From Liolophura sinensis (Eukaryota > Mollusca > Polyplacophora > Chitonida > Chitonidae): 53,181 bases of DNA. Shown one piece after another: positions 26,091 to 39,261 of the stretch (position 1 is the first letter of the stretch; each line of letters starts with the position of its first letter). Under the pieces are notes generated by a model, which made no database searches, was not told where the DNA came from, and saw nothing but the letters and a program-made list of their open reading frames with translations. The stretch covers positions 1-53,181 of the forward strand of contig NW_027018238.1 in assembly GCF_032854445.1 (NCBI RefSeq), in the 5' to 3' direction. A program made the position numbers and the translations under genes.

Positions 26091-29000
26091 ACTATGTACC
26101 ATCGCGACTGGTCATTACTATATTCAACTTTTGACTATAAGTTATGTGCCCTTCGGTAGCCCAGAAGACGTCAAATCTTTGGGCTAATCCCATTTAACTC
26201 ACCCAGCAATTGTCTTACTTCTAAGTCCAAGACAATCTCAATGTCTTTATCTACGTGTAGAAAAACCACACCATTTGTACATAAAAAACACAAGGTACTA
26301 GATACAGTCTGCTGTAAAATGTACAATTGAACACTGACCCACATCATTAAGGTGCCAAAAGATGCGGAATTGGGCCAGGCATCGGCAGCTGTTGAAAAAT
26401 TGAAAATCTCAATGGCTTCCATGGAGTAAGAGCCGTTGCTGGGCACGTGATTTTGTCATCAATGATCATTCAATTGTCGCTACAGCCAAAAGTATGGGTC
26501 GGAGAGCAACACGGTTTGCACCATTCGATTTCTCGTCACAAAATACGTCGGATTAGCCTCTTACCAGCAGCACTGGAACAGTTTTTCCACTTTTGCATTT
26601 TTCCCTCGTCTTTTTGTTAATTGAAATCGGCTACACTGTACTATGTACCATCGCGACTGGTCATTACTATATTCAACTTTTGACTATAAGTTATGTGCCC
26701 TTCGGTAGCCCAGAAGACGTCAAATCTTTGCGCTAAGCCCATTTAACTCACCCAGCAAATGTCTTACTTCGAAGTCCAAGACAATCTCAATGTCTTTATC
26801 TACGTGTAGAAAAACCACACCATTTGTACATAAAAAACACAAGGTAAGATATACAGTCTGCTGTAAAATGTACAACTGAACACTGACCCACATCATTAAG
26901 GTGCCAAAAGATGCGGAATTGGGCCAGGCATCGGCAGCTGTTTAAAAATTGAAAATCTCAATGGCTTCCATGGAGTAAGAGCCGTTGCTGGGCACGTGAT
27001 TTTGTCATCAATGATCATTCAATTGTCGCTACAGCCAAAAGTATTGGTCGGAGAGCAACACGGTTTGCACCATTCGATTTCTCGTCACAAAATACGTCGG
27101 ATTAGCCTCTTACCAGCAGCACTGGAACAGTTTTTCCACTTTTGCATTTTTGCCTGGTCTTTTTGTTAATTGAAATCGGCTACACTGTACTATGTACCAC
27201 CGCGACTGGTCATTACTATATTCAACTTTTGACTATAAGTTATGTGCCCTTCGGTAGCCCAGAAGACGTCAAATCTTTGGGCTAAGCCCATTTAACTCAC
27301 CCAGCAATTGTCTTACTTCTAAGTCCAAGACAATCTCAATGTCTTTATCTACATGTAGAAAAACCACACCATTTGTACATAAAGAACACAAGGTACTAGA
27401 TACAGTCTGCTGTAAAATGTACAATTGAACACGGACCCACATCATTAAGGTGCCAAAAGATGCGGAATTGGGCCAGGCATCGGCAGCTGTTTAAAAATTG
27501 AAAATCTCAATGGCTTCCATGGAGTAAGAGCCGTTGCTGGGCACGTGATTTTGTCATCAATGATCATTCAATTGTCGCTACAGCCAAAAGTATTGGTCGG
27601 AGAGCAACACGGTTTGCACCATTCGATTTATCGTCACAAAATACGTCGGATTAGCCTCTTACCAGCAGCACTGGAACAGTTTTTCCACTTTTGCATTTTT
27701 GCCTGGTCTTTTTGTTAATTGAAATCGGCTACACTGTACTATGTACCATCGCGACTGGTCATTACTATATTCAACTTTTGACTATAAGTTATGTGCCCTT
27801 CGGTAGCCCAGAAGACGTCAAATCTTTGGGCTAAGCCCATTTAACTCACCCAGCAATTGTCTTACTTCTGGGTCCAAGACAATCTCAATGTCTTTATCTA
27901 CATGTAGAAAAACCACACCATTTGTACATAAAGAACACAAGGTACTAGATACAGTCTGCTGTAAAATGTACAATTGAACACGGACCCACATCATTAAGGT
28001 GCCAAAAGATGCGGAATTGGGCCAGGCATCGGCAGCTGTTTAAAAAATTGCAAATTTCTCTGGTTTCCATGGAGTAAGAGCCGTTGCTAGGCACGTGATT
28101 TTGTCATCAATGATCATTCAATTGTCGCTACAGCCAAAAGTATTGGTCGGAGAGCAACACGGTTTGCAACATTCGATTTCTCGTCACAAAATACGTCGGA
28201 TTAGCCTCTTACCAGCAGCACTGGAACAGTTTTTCCACTTTTGCATTTTTGCCTGGTCTTTTTGTTAATTGAATTCGGCTACACTGTAGTATGTACTATC
28301 GCGACTGGTCATTACTATATTCAACTTTTGACTATAAGTTATGTGCCCTTCGGTAGCCCAGATGACGTCAAATCTTTGCGCTAAGCCCATTTAACTCACC
28401 CAGCAATTGTCTTACTTCTAAGTCCAAGACAATCTCAATGTCTTTATCTACATGTAGAAAAACCACACCATTTGTACATAAAGAACACAAGGTACTAGAT
28501 ACAGTCTGCTGTAAAATGTACAATTGAACACGGACCCACATCATTAAGGTGCCAAAAGATGTGGAATTGGGCCAGGCATCGGCAGCTGTTTAAAAATTGA
28601 AAATCTCAATGGCTTCCATGGAGTAAGAGCCGTTGCTGGGCACGTGATTTTGTCATCAATGATCATTCAATTGTCGCTACAGCCAAAAGTATTGGTCTGA
28701 GAGCAACACGGTTTGCACCATTCGATTTCTCGTCACAAAATACGTCGGATTAGCCTCTTACAAGCAGCACTGGAACAGTTTTTCCACTTTTGCATTTTTG
28801 CCTGGTCTTTTTGTTAATTGAAATCGGCTACACTGTACTATGTACCATCGCGACTGGTCATTACTATATTCAACTTTTGACTATAAGTTATGTGCCCTTC
28901 GGTAGCCCAGAAGACGTCAAATCTTTGGGCTAAGCCCATTTAACTCACCCAGCAATTGTCTTACTTCTAAGTCCAAGACAATCTCAATGTCTTTATCTAC

Positions 29001-32000
29001 ATGTAGAAAAACCACACCATTTGTACATAAAGAACACAAGGTACTAGATACAGTCTGCTGTAAAATGTACAATTGAACACGGACCCACATCATTAAGGTG
29101 CCAAAAGATGCGGAATAGGGCCAGGCATCGGCAGCTGTTTAAAAATTGAAAATCTCAATGGCTTCCATGGAGTAAGAGCCGTTGCTGGGCACGTGATTTT
29201 GTCATCAATGATCATTCAATTGTCGCTACAGCCAAAAGTATTGGTCGGAGAGCAACACGGTTTGCACCATTCGATTTCTCGTCACAAAATACGTCGGATT
29301 AGCCTCTTACCAGCAGCACTGGAACAGTTTTTCCACTTTTGCATTTTTGCCTGGTCTTTTTGTTAATTGAAATCGGCTACACTGTACTATGTACCATCGC
29401 GACTGGTCATTACTATATTCAACTTTTGACTATAAGTTATGTGCCCTTCGGTAGCCTAGAAGACGTCAAATCTTTGGGCTAAGCCCATTTAACTCACCCA
29501 GCAATTGTCTTACTTCTGGGTCCAAGACAATCTCAATGTCTTTATCTACATGTAGAAAAACCACACCATTTGTACATAAAGAACACAAGGTACTAGATAC
29601 AGTCTGCTGTAAAATGTACAATTGAACACGGACCCACATCATTAAGGTGCCAAAAGATGCGGAATTGGGCCAGGCATCGGCAGCTGTTTAAAAAATTGCA
29701 AATTTCTCTGGTTTCCATGGAGTAAGAGCCGTTGCTAGGCACGTGATTTTGTCATCAATGATAATTCAATTGTCGCTACAGCCAAAAGTATTGGTCGGAG
29801 AGCAACACGGTTTGCAACATTCGATTTCTCGTCACAAAATACGTCGGATTAGCCTCTTACCAGCAGCACTGGAACAGTTTTTCCACTTTTGCATTTTTGC
29901 CTGGTCTTTTTGTTAATTGAAATCGGCTACACTGTACTATGTACCATCGCGACTGGTCATTACTATATTCAACTTTTGACTATAAGTTATGTGCCCTTCG
30001 GTAGCCCAGAAGACGTCAAATCTTTGGGCTAAGCCCATTTAACTCTCCCAGCAATTGTCTTACTTCTAAGTCCAAGACAATCTCAATGTCTTTATCTACA
30101 TGTAGAAAAACCACACCATTTGTACATAAAGAACACAAGGTACTAGATACAGTCTGCTGTAAAATGTACAATTGAACACGGACCCACATCATTAAGGTGC
30201 CAAAAGATGCGGAATTGGGCCAGGCATCGGCAGCTGTTTAAAAATTGAAAATCTCAATGGCTTCCATGGAGTAAGAGCCGTTGCTGGGCACGTGATTTTG
30301 TCATCAATGATCATTCAATTGTCGCTACAGCCAAAAGTATTGGTCGGAGAGCAACACGGTTTGCACCATTCGATTTCTCGTCACAAAATACGTCGGATTA
30401 GCCTCTTACCAGCAGCACTGGAACAGTTTTTCCACTTTTGCATTTTTGCCTGGTCTTTTTGTTAATTGAAATCGGCTACACTGTACTATGTACCATCGCG
30501 ACTGGTCATTACTATATTCAACTTTTGACTATAAGTTATGTGCCCTTCGGTAGCCCAGAAGACGTCAAATCTTTGGGCTAAGCCCATTTAACTCACCCAG
30601 CAATTGTCTTACTTCTGGGTCCAAGACAATCTCAATGTCTTTATCTACATGTAGAAAAACCACACCATTTGTACATAAAGAACACAAGGTACTAGATACA
30701 GTCTGCTGTAAAATGTACAATTGAACACGGACCCACATCATTAAGGTGCCAAAAGATGCGGAATTGGGCCAGGCATCGGCAGCTGTTTAAAAAATTGCAA
30801 ATTTCTCTGGTTTCCATGGAGTAAGAGCCGTTGCTAGGCACGTGATTTTGTCATCAATGATAATTCAATTGTCGCTACAGCCAAAAGTATTGGTCGGAGA
30901 GCAACACGGTTTGCAACATTCGATTTGTCGTCACAAAATACGTCGGATTAGTCTCTTACCAGCAGCAGTGGAACAGTTTTTCCACTTTTGCATTTTTGCC
31001 TGGTCTTTTTGTTAATTGAAATCGGCTACACTGTACTATGTACCATCGCGACTGGTCATTACTAAATTCAACTTTTGACTATAAGTTATGTGCCCTTCGG
31101 TAGCCCAGAAGACGTCAAATCTTTGGGCTAAGCCCATTTAACTCATCCAGCAACTGTCTTACTTCTAAGTCCAAGACAATCTCAATGTCTTTATCTACAT
31201 GTAGAAAAACCACACCATTCGTACATAAAAAACACAAGGTAAGAGATACAGTCCGCTGTAAAATGTACAATTGAACGCTGACCCACATCATTAAGGTGCC
31301 AAAAGATGCGGAATTGGGCCAGGCATCGGCAGCTGTTTAAAAATTGAAAATGAACCTGGTTTCCATGGAGTAAGAGCCGTTGCTGGGCACGTGATTTTGT
31401 CATCAATGATCATTCAATTGTCGCTACAGCCAAAAGTATTGGTCGGAGAGCAACGTGGTTTGCACCATTCGATTTCTCGTCACAAAATACGTCGGATTAG
31501 CCTCTTACCAGCAGCACTGGAACAGTTTTTCCACTTTTGCATTTTTGCCTGGTCTTTTTGTTATTTAAATCGGCTACACTGTACTATGTACCATCGCGAC
31601 TGGTCATTACTATATTCAACTTTTGACTATAAGTTATGTGCCCTTCGGTAGCCCAGAAGACGTCAAATCTTTGGGCTAAGCCCATTTAACTCTCCCAGCA
31701 ATTGTCTTACTTCTAAGTCCAAGACAATCTCAATGTCTTTATCTACGTGTAGAAAAACCACACCATTCGTACATAAAAAACACAAGGTAAGAGATACAGT
31801 CTGCTGTAAAAAGTACAATTGAACACTGACCCACATCAATAAGGTGCCAAAAGATGCGGAATTGGGCCAGGCATCGGCAGCTGTTTAAAAATTGAAAATT
31901 AACCTGGTTTCAATAGAGTAAGAGCCGTTCCTGGGCACGTGATTTTGTCATTAATGATCATTCAATTGTCGCTACAGCCAAAAGTATTGGTCTGAGAGCA

Positions 32001-32448
32001 ACACGGTTTGCACCATTCGATTTCTCGTCACAAAATACGTCGGATTAGCCTCTTACCAGCAGCACTGGAACAGTTTTTCCACTTTTGCATTTTTGCCTGG
32101 TCTTTTTGTTAATTGAATTCGGCTACACTGTACTATGTACCATCGCGACTGGTCATTACTATATTCAACTTTTGACTATAAGTTATGTGCCCTTCGGTAG
32201 CCCAGAAGACGTCAAATCTTTGCTCTAAGCCCATTTAACTCACCCAGCAACTGTCTTACTTCTAAGTCCAAGACAATCTCAATGTCTTTATCTACGTGTA
32301 GAAAAACCACACCATTTGTACATAAAAAACACAAGGTAAGAGATACAGTCTGCTGTAAAATGTACAATTGAACACTGACCCACATCATTAAGGTGCGAAA
32401 AGATGCAGAATTGGGCCAGGCATCGGCAGCTGTTTAAAATTGAAAATC

Positions 32449-32460
32449 TCAATGGCTTCC
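32449..32460 (+). repeat. Target-site duplication, left copy (tcaatggcttcc)
   Basis: The 12 bp before the SINE are identical to the 12 bp after its poly-A run at 32727-32738. Uninterrupted B monomers have this sequence once (for example ~26409-26420), which defines the empty site. Confidence 0.9.
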
Positions 32461-32726
32461 GGGGCCTCCGTGGCTCAGTCGGTTAAAGCGCTAGCGCAGC
32501 GTGATGACCCAGGAGTCTCTCACCAATGCGGTCGCTGTGAGTTCAAGTCCAGCTCATGCTGGCTTCCTCTCCGGCCGTACGTGAGAAGGTCTGGCAGCAA
32601 CCTGCGGATGGTCGTGGGTTTCCCCCGGGCTCTGCCCGGTTTCCACCCACCATAATGCTGGCCGCCGTCGTATAAGTGAAATATTCTTGAGTACGGCGTA
32701 AAACACAAATCAAAAAAAAAAAAAAA
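32461..32726 (+). mobile_element. tRNA-derived SINE, V-SINE superfamily (RUDI-like)
   Basis: This 266-bp insert interrupts one B monomer. The head (32461-~32552) is tRNA-related. It has a perfect A box (tggctcagtcgg, 32471-32482) and a B box with one mismatch (agttcaagtcc, 32540-32550), which together form an internal RNA polymerase III promoter. The middle (~32610-32665) contains gtgggtttcccccgggctc and ggtttccacccaccataatg, resembling the V-domain of V-SINEs. The tail (~32670-32711) contains gtgaaatattcttgagtacg, which I remember as typical of mollusc SINEs, and ends in 15 A. It encodes no protein and would depend on a LINE for movement. The matching ends and flanking duplication show simple retrotransposition. 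The family name is from memory; a library search would settle it. Confidence 0.88.
32471..32550 (+). promoter_or_regulatory. Internal Pol III promoter (A box and B box) of the SINE
   Basis: The A box at 32471-32482 fits TRGYNNARNNGG at every position. The B box at 32540-32550 (agttcaagtcc) fits GGTTCRANYCC except at the first base. The ~57-bp gap between the boxes is longer than in most tRNA genes. Whether it is transcribed is unknown. Confidence 0.75.
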
Positions 32727-32738
32727 TCAATGGCTTCC
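32727..32738 (+). repeat. Target-site duplication, right copy (tcaatggcttcc)
   Basis: Identical to 32449-32460. It follows the A run directly, and the satellite then resumes in phase with atggagtaag. Confidence 0.9.
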
Positions 32739-32960
32739 ATGGAGTAAGAGCCGTTGCTGGGCACGTGATTTTGTCATCAATGATCATTCAATTGTCGCTA
32801 CAGCCAAAAGTATTGGTCGGAGAGCAACACGGTTTGCACCATTCGATTTCTCGTCACAAAATACGTCGGATTAGCCTCTTACCAGCAGCACTGGAACAGT
32901 TTTCCCACTTTTGCATTTTTGCCTGGTCTTTTTGTTAATTGAAATCGGCTACACTGTACT

Positions 32961-32964
32961 ACTG
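32961..32964. other. Deletion junction in the monomer that carries the SINE
   Basis: The sequence passes from ctgtacta straight to gtagcccag with two extra bases (ct) between. Compared with neighbouring B monomers, about 61 bp are missing, covering tgtaccatcgcg through gcccttcg. Landmark spacing agrees: ccgttgct at 32751 and 33242 is 491 bp apart instead of ~549. Confidence 0.85.
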
Positions 32965-35255
32965 TAGCCCAGAAGACGTCAAATCTTTGGGCTAAGCCCA
33001 TTTAACTCACCCAGCAATTGTCTTACTTCTGGGTCCAAGACAATCTCAAAGTCTTTATCTACATGTAGAAAAACCACACCATTTGTACATAAAGAACACA
33101 AGGTACTAGATACAGTCTGCTGTAAAATGTACAATTGAACACGGACCCACATCATTAAGGTGCCAAAAGATGCGGAATTGGGCCAGGCATCGGATGTTGT
33201 TTAAAAAATTGCAAATTTGCCTGGTTTCCATGGAGTAAGAGCCGTTGCTAGGCACGTGATTTTGTCATCAATGATAATTCAACTGTCGCTACAGCCAAAA
33301 GTATTGGTCGGAGAGCAACACGGTTTGCAACATTCGATTTGTCGTCACAAAATACGTCGGATTAGCCTCTTACCAGCAGCAGTGGAACAGTTTTTCCACT
33401 TTTGCTTTTTTGCCTGGTCTTTTTGTTAATTGAAATCGGCTACACTGTACTATGTACCATCGCGACTGGTCATTACTATATTCAACTTTTGACTATAAGT
33501 TATGTGCCCTTCGGTAGCCCAGAAGACGTCAAATCTTTGGGCTAAGCCCATTTAACTCATCCAGCAACTGTCTTACTTCTAAGTCCAAGACAATCTCAAT
33601 ATCTTTATCTACGTGTAGAAAAACTACACCATTCGTACATAAAAAACACAAGGTAAGAGATACAGTCCGCTGTAAAATGTACAATTGAACGCTGACCCAC
33701 ATCATTAAGGTGCCAAAAGATGCGGAATTGGGCCAGGCATCGGCAGCTGTTTAAAAATTGAAAATGAACCTGGTTTCCATGGAGTAAGAGCCGTTGCTGG
33801 GCACGTGATTATGACATCAATGATCATTCAATTGTCGCTACAGCCAAAAGTATTGGTCGGAGAGCAACGCGGTTTGCACCATTCGATTTCTCGTCACAAA
33901 ATACGTCGGATTAGCCTCTTACAAGTAGCACTGGAACAGTTTTTCCACTTTTGCATTTTTGCCTGGTCTTTTTGTTAATTGAAAAGGGCTACACTGTACT
34001 ATGTACCATCGCGACTGGTCATTACTATATTCAACTTTTGACTATACGTTATGTGCCCTTCGGTAGCCCAGAAGACGTCAAATCTTTGGGCTAAGCCCAT
34101 TTAACTCACCCAGCAAATGTCTTACTTCTAAGTCCAAGATAATCTCAATGTCTTTATCTACGTGTAGAAAACCCACACCATTTGTACATAAAAAACACAA
34201 GGTACTAGATACAGTCTGCTGTAAAAAGTACAATTGAACGCTGACCCACATCATTAAGGTGCCAACAGATGCGGAATTGGGCAAGGCCTTGGCAGCTGTT
34301 GAAAAATTGCAAATTTCCCTGGTTTCCATGGAGTAAGGGCCGTTGCTAGGCACGTGATTTTGTCATCAATGATCATTCAATTGTCGCTACAGCCAAAAGT
34401 ATTGGTCGGAGAGCAACACGGTTTGCACCATTCGATTTCTCGTCACAAAATACGTCGGATTAGCCTCTTACCAGCAGCACTGAAACAGTTTTTCCACTTT
34501 TGCATTTTTGCCTGGTCAATTTGTAAATTAAAATCGGCTACAATGTACCATGTACCATCGCGACTGGTCATTACTATATTCAACTTTGGAATATAAGTTA
34601 TGTGCCCATCGGTACTTCAGAAGACGTCAAATCTTTAGGAAAAGCCCATTTAACTCACCCAGCAATTGTCTTACTTCTAAGTCCAAGACAATCTCAAAGT
34701 CTTTATCTACGTGTAGAAAAACCACACCATTTGTACATAAAAAACACAAGGTACTAGATACAGTCTGATGTAAAAAGTACAATTGAACACTGACCCACAT
34801 CATTAAGGTGCCAAAAGATGCACAATTGGGCCAGGCATCGGCAGCTGTTGAAAAATTGCAAATTTCTTTTGGTTTCCATGGAGTAAGAGCCGTTGATGGG
34901 CACGTGATTATGCCATCAATGATTATTCAATTATCGCTACAGCCAAAAGTATTGGTCGGAAAGCAACACGGTTTGCACCATTCGATTTCTCGTCACAAAA
35001 TACGTCGGATTAGTCTCTTACCAGCAGCACTGGAACAGTTTTTCCACTTTTGCATTTTTCCCTGGTCTTTTTGTTAATTGAAATCGGCTACACTGTACTA
35101 TGTACCATTGCGACTGGTCATTACTATATTCAACTTTTGACTATAAATTATGTGCCCTTCGGTAGTCCAGAAACCGTCAAATCTTTGGGCCATGCCCATT
35201 TAACTCACCCAGCAATTGTCTTACTTCTAAGTCCAAGACAATCTCAATGTCTTTA

Positions 35256-35415
35256 TCTACGTGTAGAAAAACCACACCATTTGTACATAAACAACACAAG
35301 GTACTAGATACAGTCTGATGTAAAAAGTACAATTGAACACTGACCCACATCATTAAGGTGCGAAAAGATGCGGAATTGGGCCAGGCATCGGCAGCTGTTG
35401 AAAAATTGCAAATTT
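35256..35415 (+). repeat. 160-bp partial-monomer duplication 1
   Basis: The segment from tctacgtgtag to gcaaattt is present twice in a row: first copy 35256-35415, second from 35416. The joint reads gcaaattttctacg (~35408-35421), where an intact monomer has gcaaatttccctgg. Confidence 0.9.
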
Positions 35416-38400
35416 TCTACGTGTAGAAAAACCACACCATTTGTACATAAACAACACAAGGTACTAGATACAGTCTACTGTAAAAAGTACAATTGAACAC
35501 TGACCCACATCATTAAGGTGCCAAAAGATGCGGAATTGGGCCAGGCATCGGCAGCTGTTGAAAAAATTGCAAATTTCCCTGGTTTCCAAGGAGTAAGACC
35601 CGTTGCTGGGCAGGTGATTATGACATCAATGATCATTCAATTGTCGCTACAGCCAAAAGTATTGGTCGGAGAGCAACGCGGTTTGCACCATTCCATTTCT
35701 CGTCACAAAATACGACGGATTAGTTTCTTCCCAGCAGCACTTGAACAGTTTTTTCCAATTTTGCATTTTTGCCTGGTCTTTTTGTTAATTGAAATCGGCT
35801 ACACTGTACCATGTACCATCGCGACTGGTCATTACTATATTCAACTTTGGAATATAAGTTATGTGCCCTTCGGTACTTCAGAAGACGTAAAATCTATAGG
35901 CCAAGCCCATTTAACTCACCCAGCAATTGTCTTTCTACTAAGTCGAAGACAATCTCAATGTCTTTATTTACGTGTAGAAAAACCACACCATTTCTACAAA
36001 AACAACACAAGGTACTAGATACAGTCTGCTGTAAAAAGTACAACTGGACACTGACCCACATCATTAAGGTCCCAAAAGATGCGCAATTGGGCCAGGCATC
36101 GGCAGCTGTTGAAAAATTGCAAATTTCCCTGGTTTCCATGGAGTAAGAGCCGTTGCTGGGCAGGTGATTATGACATCAATGATCATTCAATTGTCGCTAC
36201 AGCCAAAAGTATTGGTCGGAGAGCAACGCGGTTTGCACCATTCCATTTCTCGTCACAAAATACATCGGACTAGCCTCTTACCAGCAGCACTGGAACAGTT
36301 TTTCCACTTTTGCATTTTTGCCTGGTCTTTTTGTTAATTGAAATCGGCTACACTGTACTATGTACCATTGCGACTGGTCATTACTATATTCAACTTTGGA
36401 CTATAAGTTATGTGCCCTTCGGTAGTTCAGAAGACGTCAAATCTTTCGGCCAAGCCCATTTAACTCACCCAACAATTGTCTTACTTCTAAGTCCAAGACA
36501 ATCTCAATGTCTTTATCTACGTGTAGAAAAACCACACCATTTGTACATAAACAACACAAGGTACTAGATACAGTCTGATGTAAAAAGTACAATTGAACAC
36601 TGACCCACATCATTAAGGTGCCAAAAGATGCGGAATTGGGCCAGGCATCGGCAGCTGTTGAAAAATTGCAAATTTTCCTGGTTTCCATGGAGTAAGAGCC
36701 GTTGATGTGCACGTGATTATGACATTAATCATAAATCAATTGTCGCTACAGCCAAAAGTATTGGTCGGAGAGCAACGCGGTTTGCACCATTCGATTTCTC
36801 GTCACTAAATACGTCGGATTAGCCTCTTACAAGCAGCACTGGAACAGTTTTTCCACTTTTGCATTTTTGACTGGTCTTTTTGTTAATTGAAAAGGGCTAC
36901 ACTGTACTATGTACCATCGCGACTGGTCATTACTATATTCAACTTTTGACTATACGTTATGTGCCCTTCGGTAGCCCAGAAGACGTCAAATCTTTGGGCT
37001 AAGCCCATTTAACTCACCCAGCAATTGTCTTACTTCTAAGTCCAAGACAATCTCAATGTCTTTATCTACGTGTATAAAAACCGCATCATTTGTACATAAA
37101 AAACACAAGGTACTATATACAGTCTGCTGTAAAAAGTACAATTGAACACGGACCCACATCATTAAGGTGCCAAAAGATGCGGAATTGGGCCAGGCATCGG
37201 CAGCTGTTGAAAAAATTGCAAATTTCCCTGGTTTCCAAGGAGTAAGAGCCGTTGATGTGCACGTGATTATGACATCAATCATAAATCAATTGTCGCTACA
37301 GCCAAAAGTATTTGTCGGAGAGCAACGCGGTTTGCACCATTCGATTTCTCGTCACTAAATACGTCGGATTAGCCTCTTACCAGCAGCATTGTAACAGTTT
37401 TTTTACTTTTGCATTTTTGCCTGGTCTTTTTGTTAATTGAAATCGGCTACACCGTACTATGTACCATCGCGACTGGTCATTACTATATTCAACTTTTGAC
37501 TATAAGTTATGTGCCCTTCGGTAGTCCAGAAGACGTCAAGTCTTTAGGCCAAGCCCATTTAACTCACCCAGCAATTGTCTTACTTCTAAGTCCAAGACAA
37601 TCTCAAAGTCTTTATCTACGTGTAGAAAAACCACACTATTTGTACATAAACAACACAAGGTACTAGATACAGTCAGATGTAAAAAGTACAATTGAACACT
37701 GACCCACATCATTAAGGTGCCAAAAGATGCGGAATTGGGCCAGGCATCGGCAGCTGTTGAAAAATTGCAAATTTCCCTGGTTTCCATGGAGTAAGACCAG
37801 TTGCTGGGCACGTGATTATGACATCAATGATTATTCAATTGTCGCTACAGCCAAAACTATTGGTCGGAGAGCAACGCGGTTTGCACCATTCGATTTCTCG
37901 TCGCAAAATACGTCGGATTAGCCTCTTACCAGCAGCACTTGAACAGTTTTTCCAATTTTGCATTTTTGCCTGGTCTTTTTGTTAATTGAAATCCGCTACA
38001 CTGTACTATGTACCATCGCGACTGGTCATTACTATATTCAACTTTTGACTATAAGTTATGTGCCCTTCGGTAGTCCAGAAGACGTCAAATCTTTAGGCCA
38101 AGCCCATTTAACTCACCCAGCAATTGTCTTACTTCTAAGTCCAAGACAATCTCAAAGTCTTTATCTACGTGTAGAAAAACCACACCATTTGTACATAAAC
38201 AACACAAGGTACTAGATACAGTCTGCTGTAAAAAGTACAACTGAACACTGACCCACATCATTAAGGTGCCAAAAGATGCACAATTGGGCCAGGCATAGAC
38301 AGTTGTTGAAAAATTGCAAATTTCCCTGGTTTCCTTGGACTAAAAGCCGTTGCTGGGCACGTGATTATGACATCAATGATCAATCAAGTGTCGCTACAGA

Positions 38401-39261
38401 AAAACGTATTGGTCGGAGAGCAACGCGGTTTGCACCATTCGATTTCTCGTCACAAATTACGTCGGATTAGCCTCTTACCAGCAGCACTTAAACAGTTTTT
38501 CCACTTTTGCATTTTTGCCTGGTCTTTTTGATAATTCAAATCCGCTACACTGTACTATGTACCATTGCCACTGGTCATTACTATATTCAACTTTTGGCTA
38601 TCAGTTATGTGCCCTTCGGTAGTTCAGAAGACGTAAATTATTTAGGCCAAGCCCTTTTAACTCACCCAGCAACTGTCTTACTCCTAAGTCGAAGACAAAC
38701 TCAATGTCTTTATCTACGTGTAGAAAAACCACACCATTTGTACATAAACAACACAAGGTACTAGTCACATTCTGCTGTAAAAAGTACAATTGAACACTGA
38801 CCCACATTATCAAAGTGCCAACAGATGCGGAATTGGGCCAGGCATCGGCAGCTGTTGAAAAATTGCAAATTTCCCTGGTTTCCATGGAGTAAGACCCGTT
38901 GCTGGGCACGTGATTATGACATCAATGATTATTCAATTGTCGCTACAGCCAAAAGTATTGGTCGGAGAGCAACGCGGTTTGCACCATTCGATTTCTCGTC
39001 ACTAAATACGTCAGATTAGCCTCTTACCAGCAGCACTGGAACAGTTTTTCCACTTTTGCATTTTTGCCTGGTCTTTTTGTTATTTGAAATCGGCTACACT
39101 GTACTATGTACCATCGCGACTGGTCATTACTATATTCAACTTTTGACTATAAGTTATGTGCCCTTCGGTAGCCCAGAAGACGTCAAATCTTTAGGCCCAG
39201 CCCATTTAACTCACCCAGCAATTGTCTTACTTCTAAGTCCAAGACAATCTCAAAGTTTTTA

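Larger units (their letters stand above)
26084..34600 (+). repeat. Satellite array, subfamily B (549-bp monomer, ~15 copies)
   Basis: The phase and strand are the same as in A. Marks are gatgcggaattggg, catcggcagctg, gattttgtcatcaatgatcattc, caattgtcgctac, tactagatacagtctgctg and a short interrupted A run (acataaagaacac). Hand alignment of one A and one B monomer gives roughly 47 differences in 550 positions. Three local types alternate around the landmark: aaaatctcaatggcttcc, gcaaatttctctggtttcc (with gctaggcac) and gaaaatgaacctgg. The right border is a gradual change between ~33.8 and ~35.0 kb, where gattttgtcatc gives way to gattatgacatc. Confidence 0.9.

Noticed and set aside
28368-28378. 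Perfect CRE-like site (tgacgtca) in one B monomer
   Set aside because: It arises from a single change (agatgacgtc for agaagacgtc) in one copy, so it is best explained as random mutation.
32461-32552. Functional tRNA gene
   Set aside because: A and B boxes are present, but the box spacing is too long. I cannot fold a normal acceptor stem, and the head continues into a SINE body with a poly-A tail.
32440-32655. 71-codon open frame across the SINE
   Set aside because: It begins in the satellite and runs through the tRNA-like head and V-domain of the SINE. SINEs do not encode proteins.
35256-35415. Link between the 160-bp fragment and the known 160-bp bivalve satellite BIV160
   Set aside because: Only the length agrees. 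The fragment is simply a piece of the local 549-bp monomer, and I cannot compare the sequences here.
35518-36018. 166-codon plus-strand open frame, and similar ones such as 40083-40571
   Set aside because: They are the longest in the window but shorter than one 183-codon monomer, and each monomer has a stop in every frame. Neighbouring copies keep different frames open, and no domain or motif is recognisable. They are by-products of the tandem repeat.
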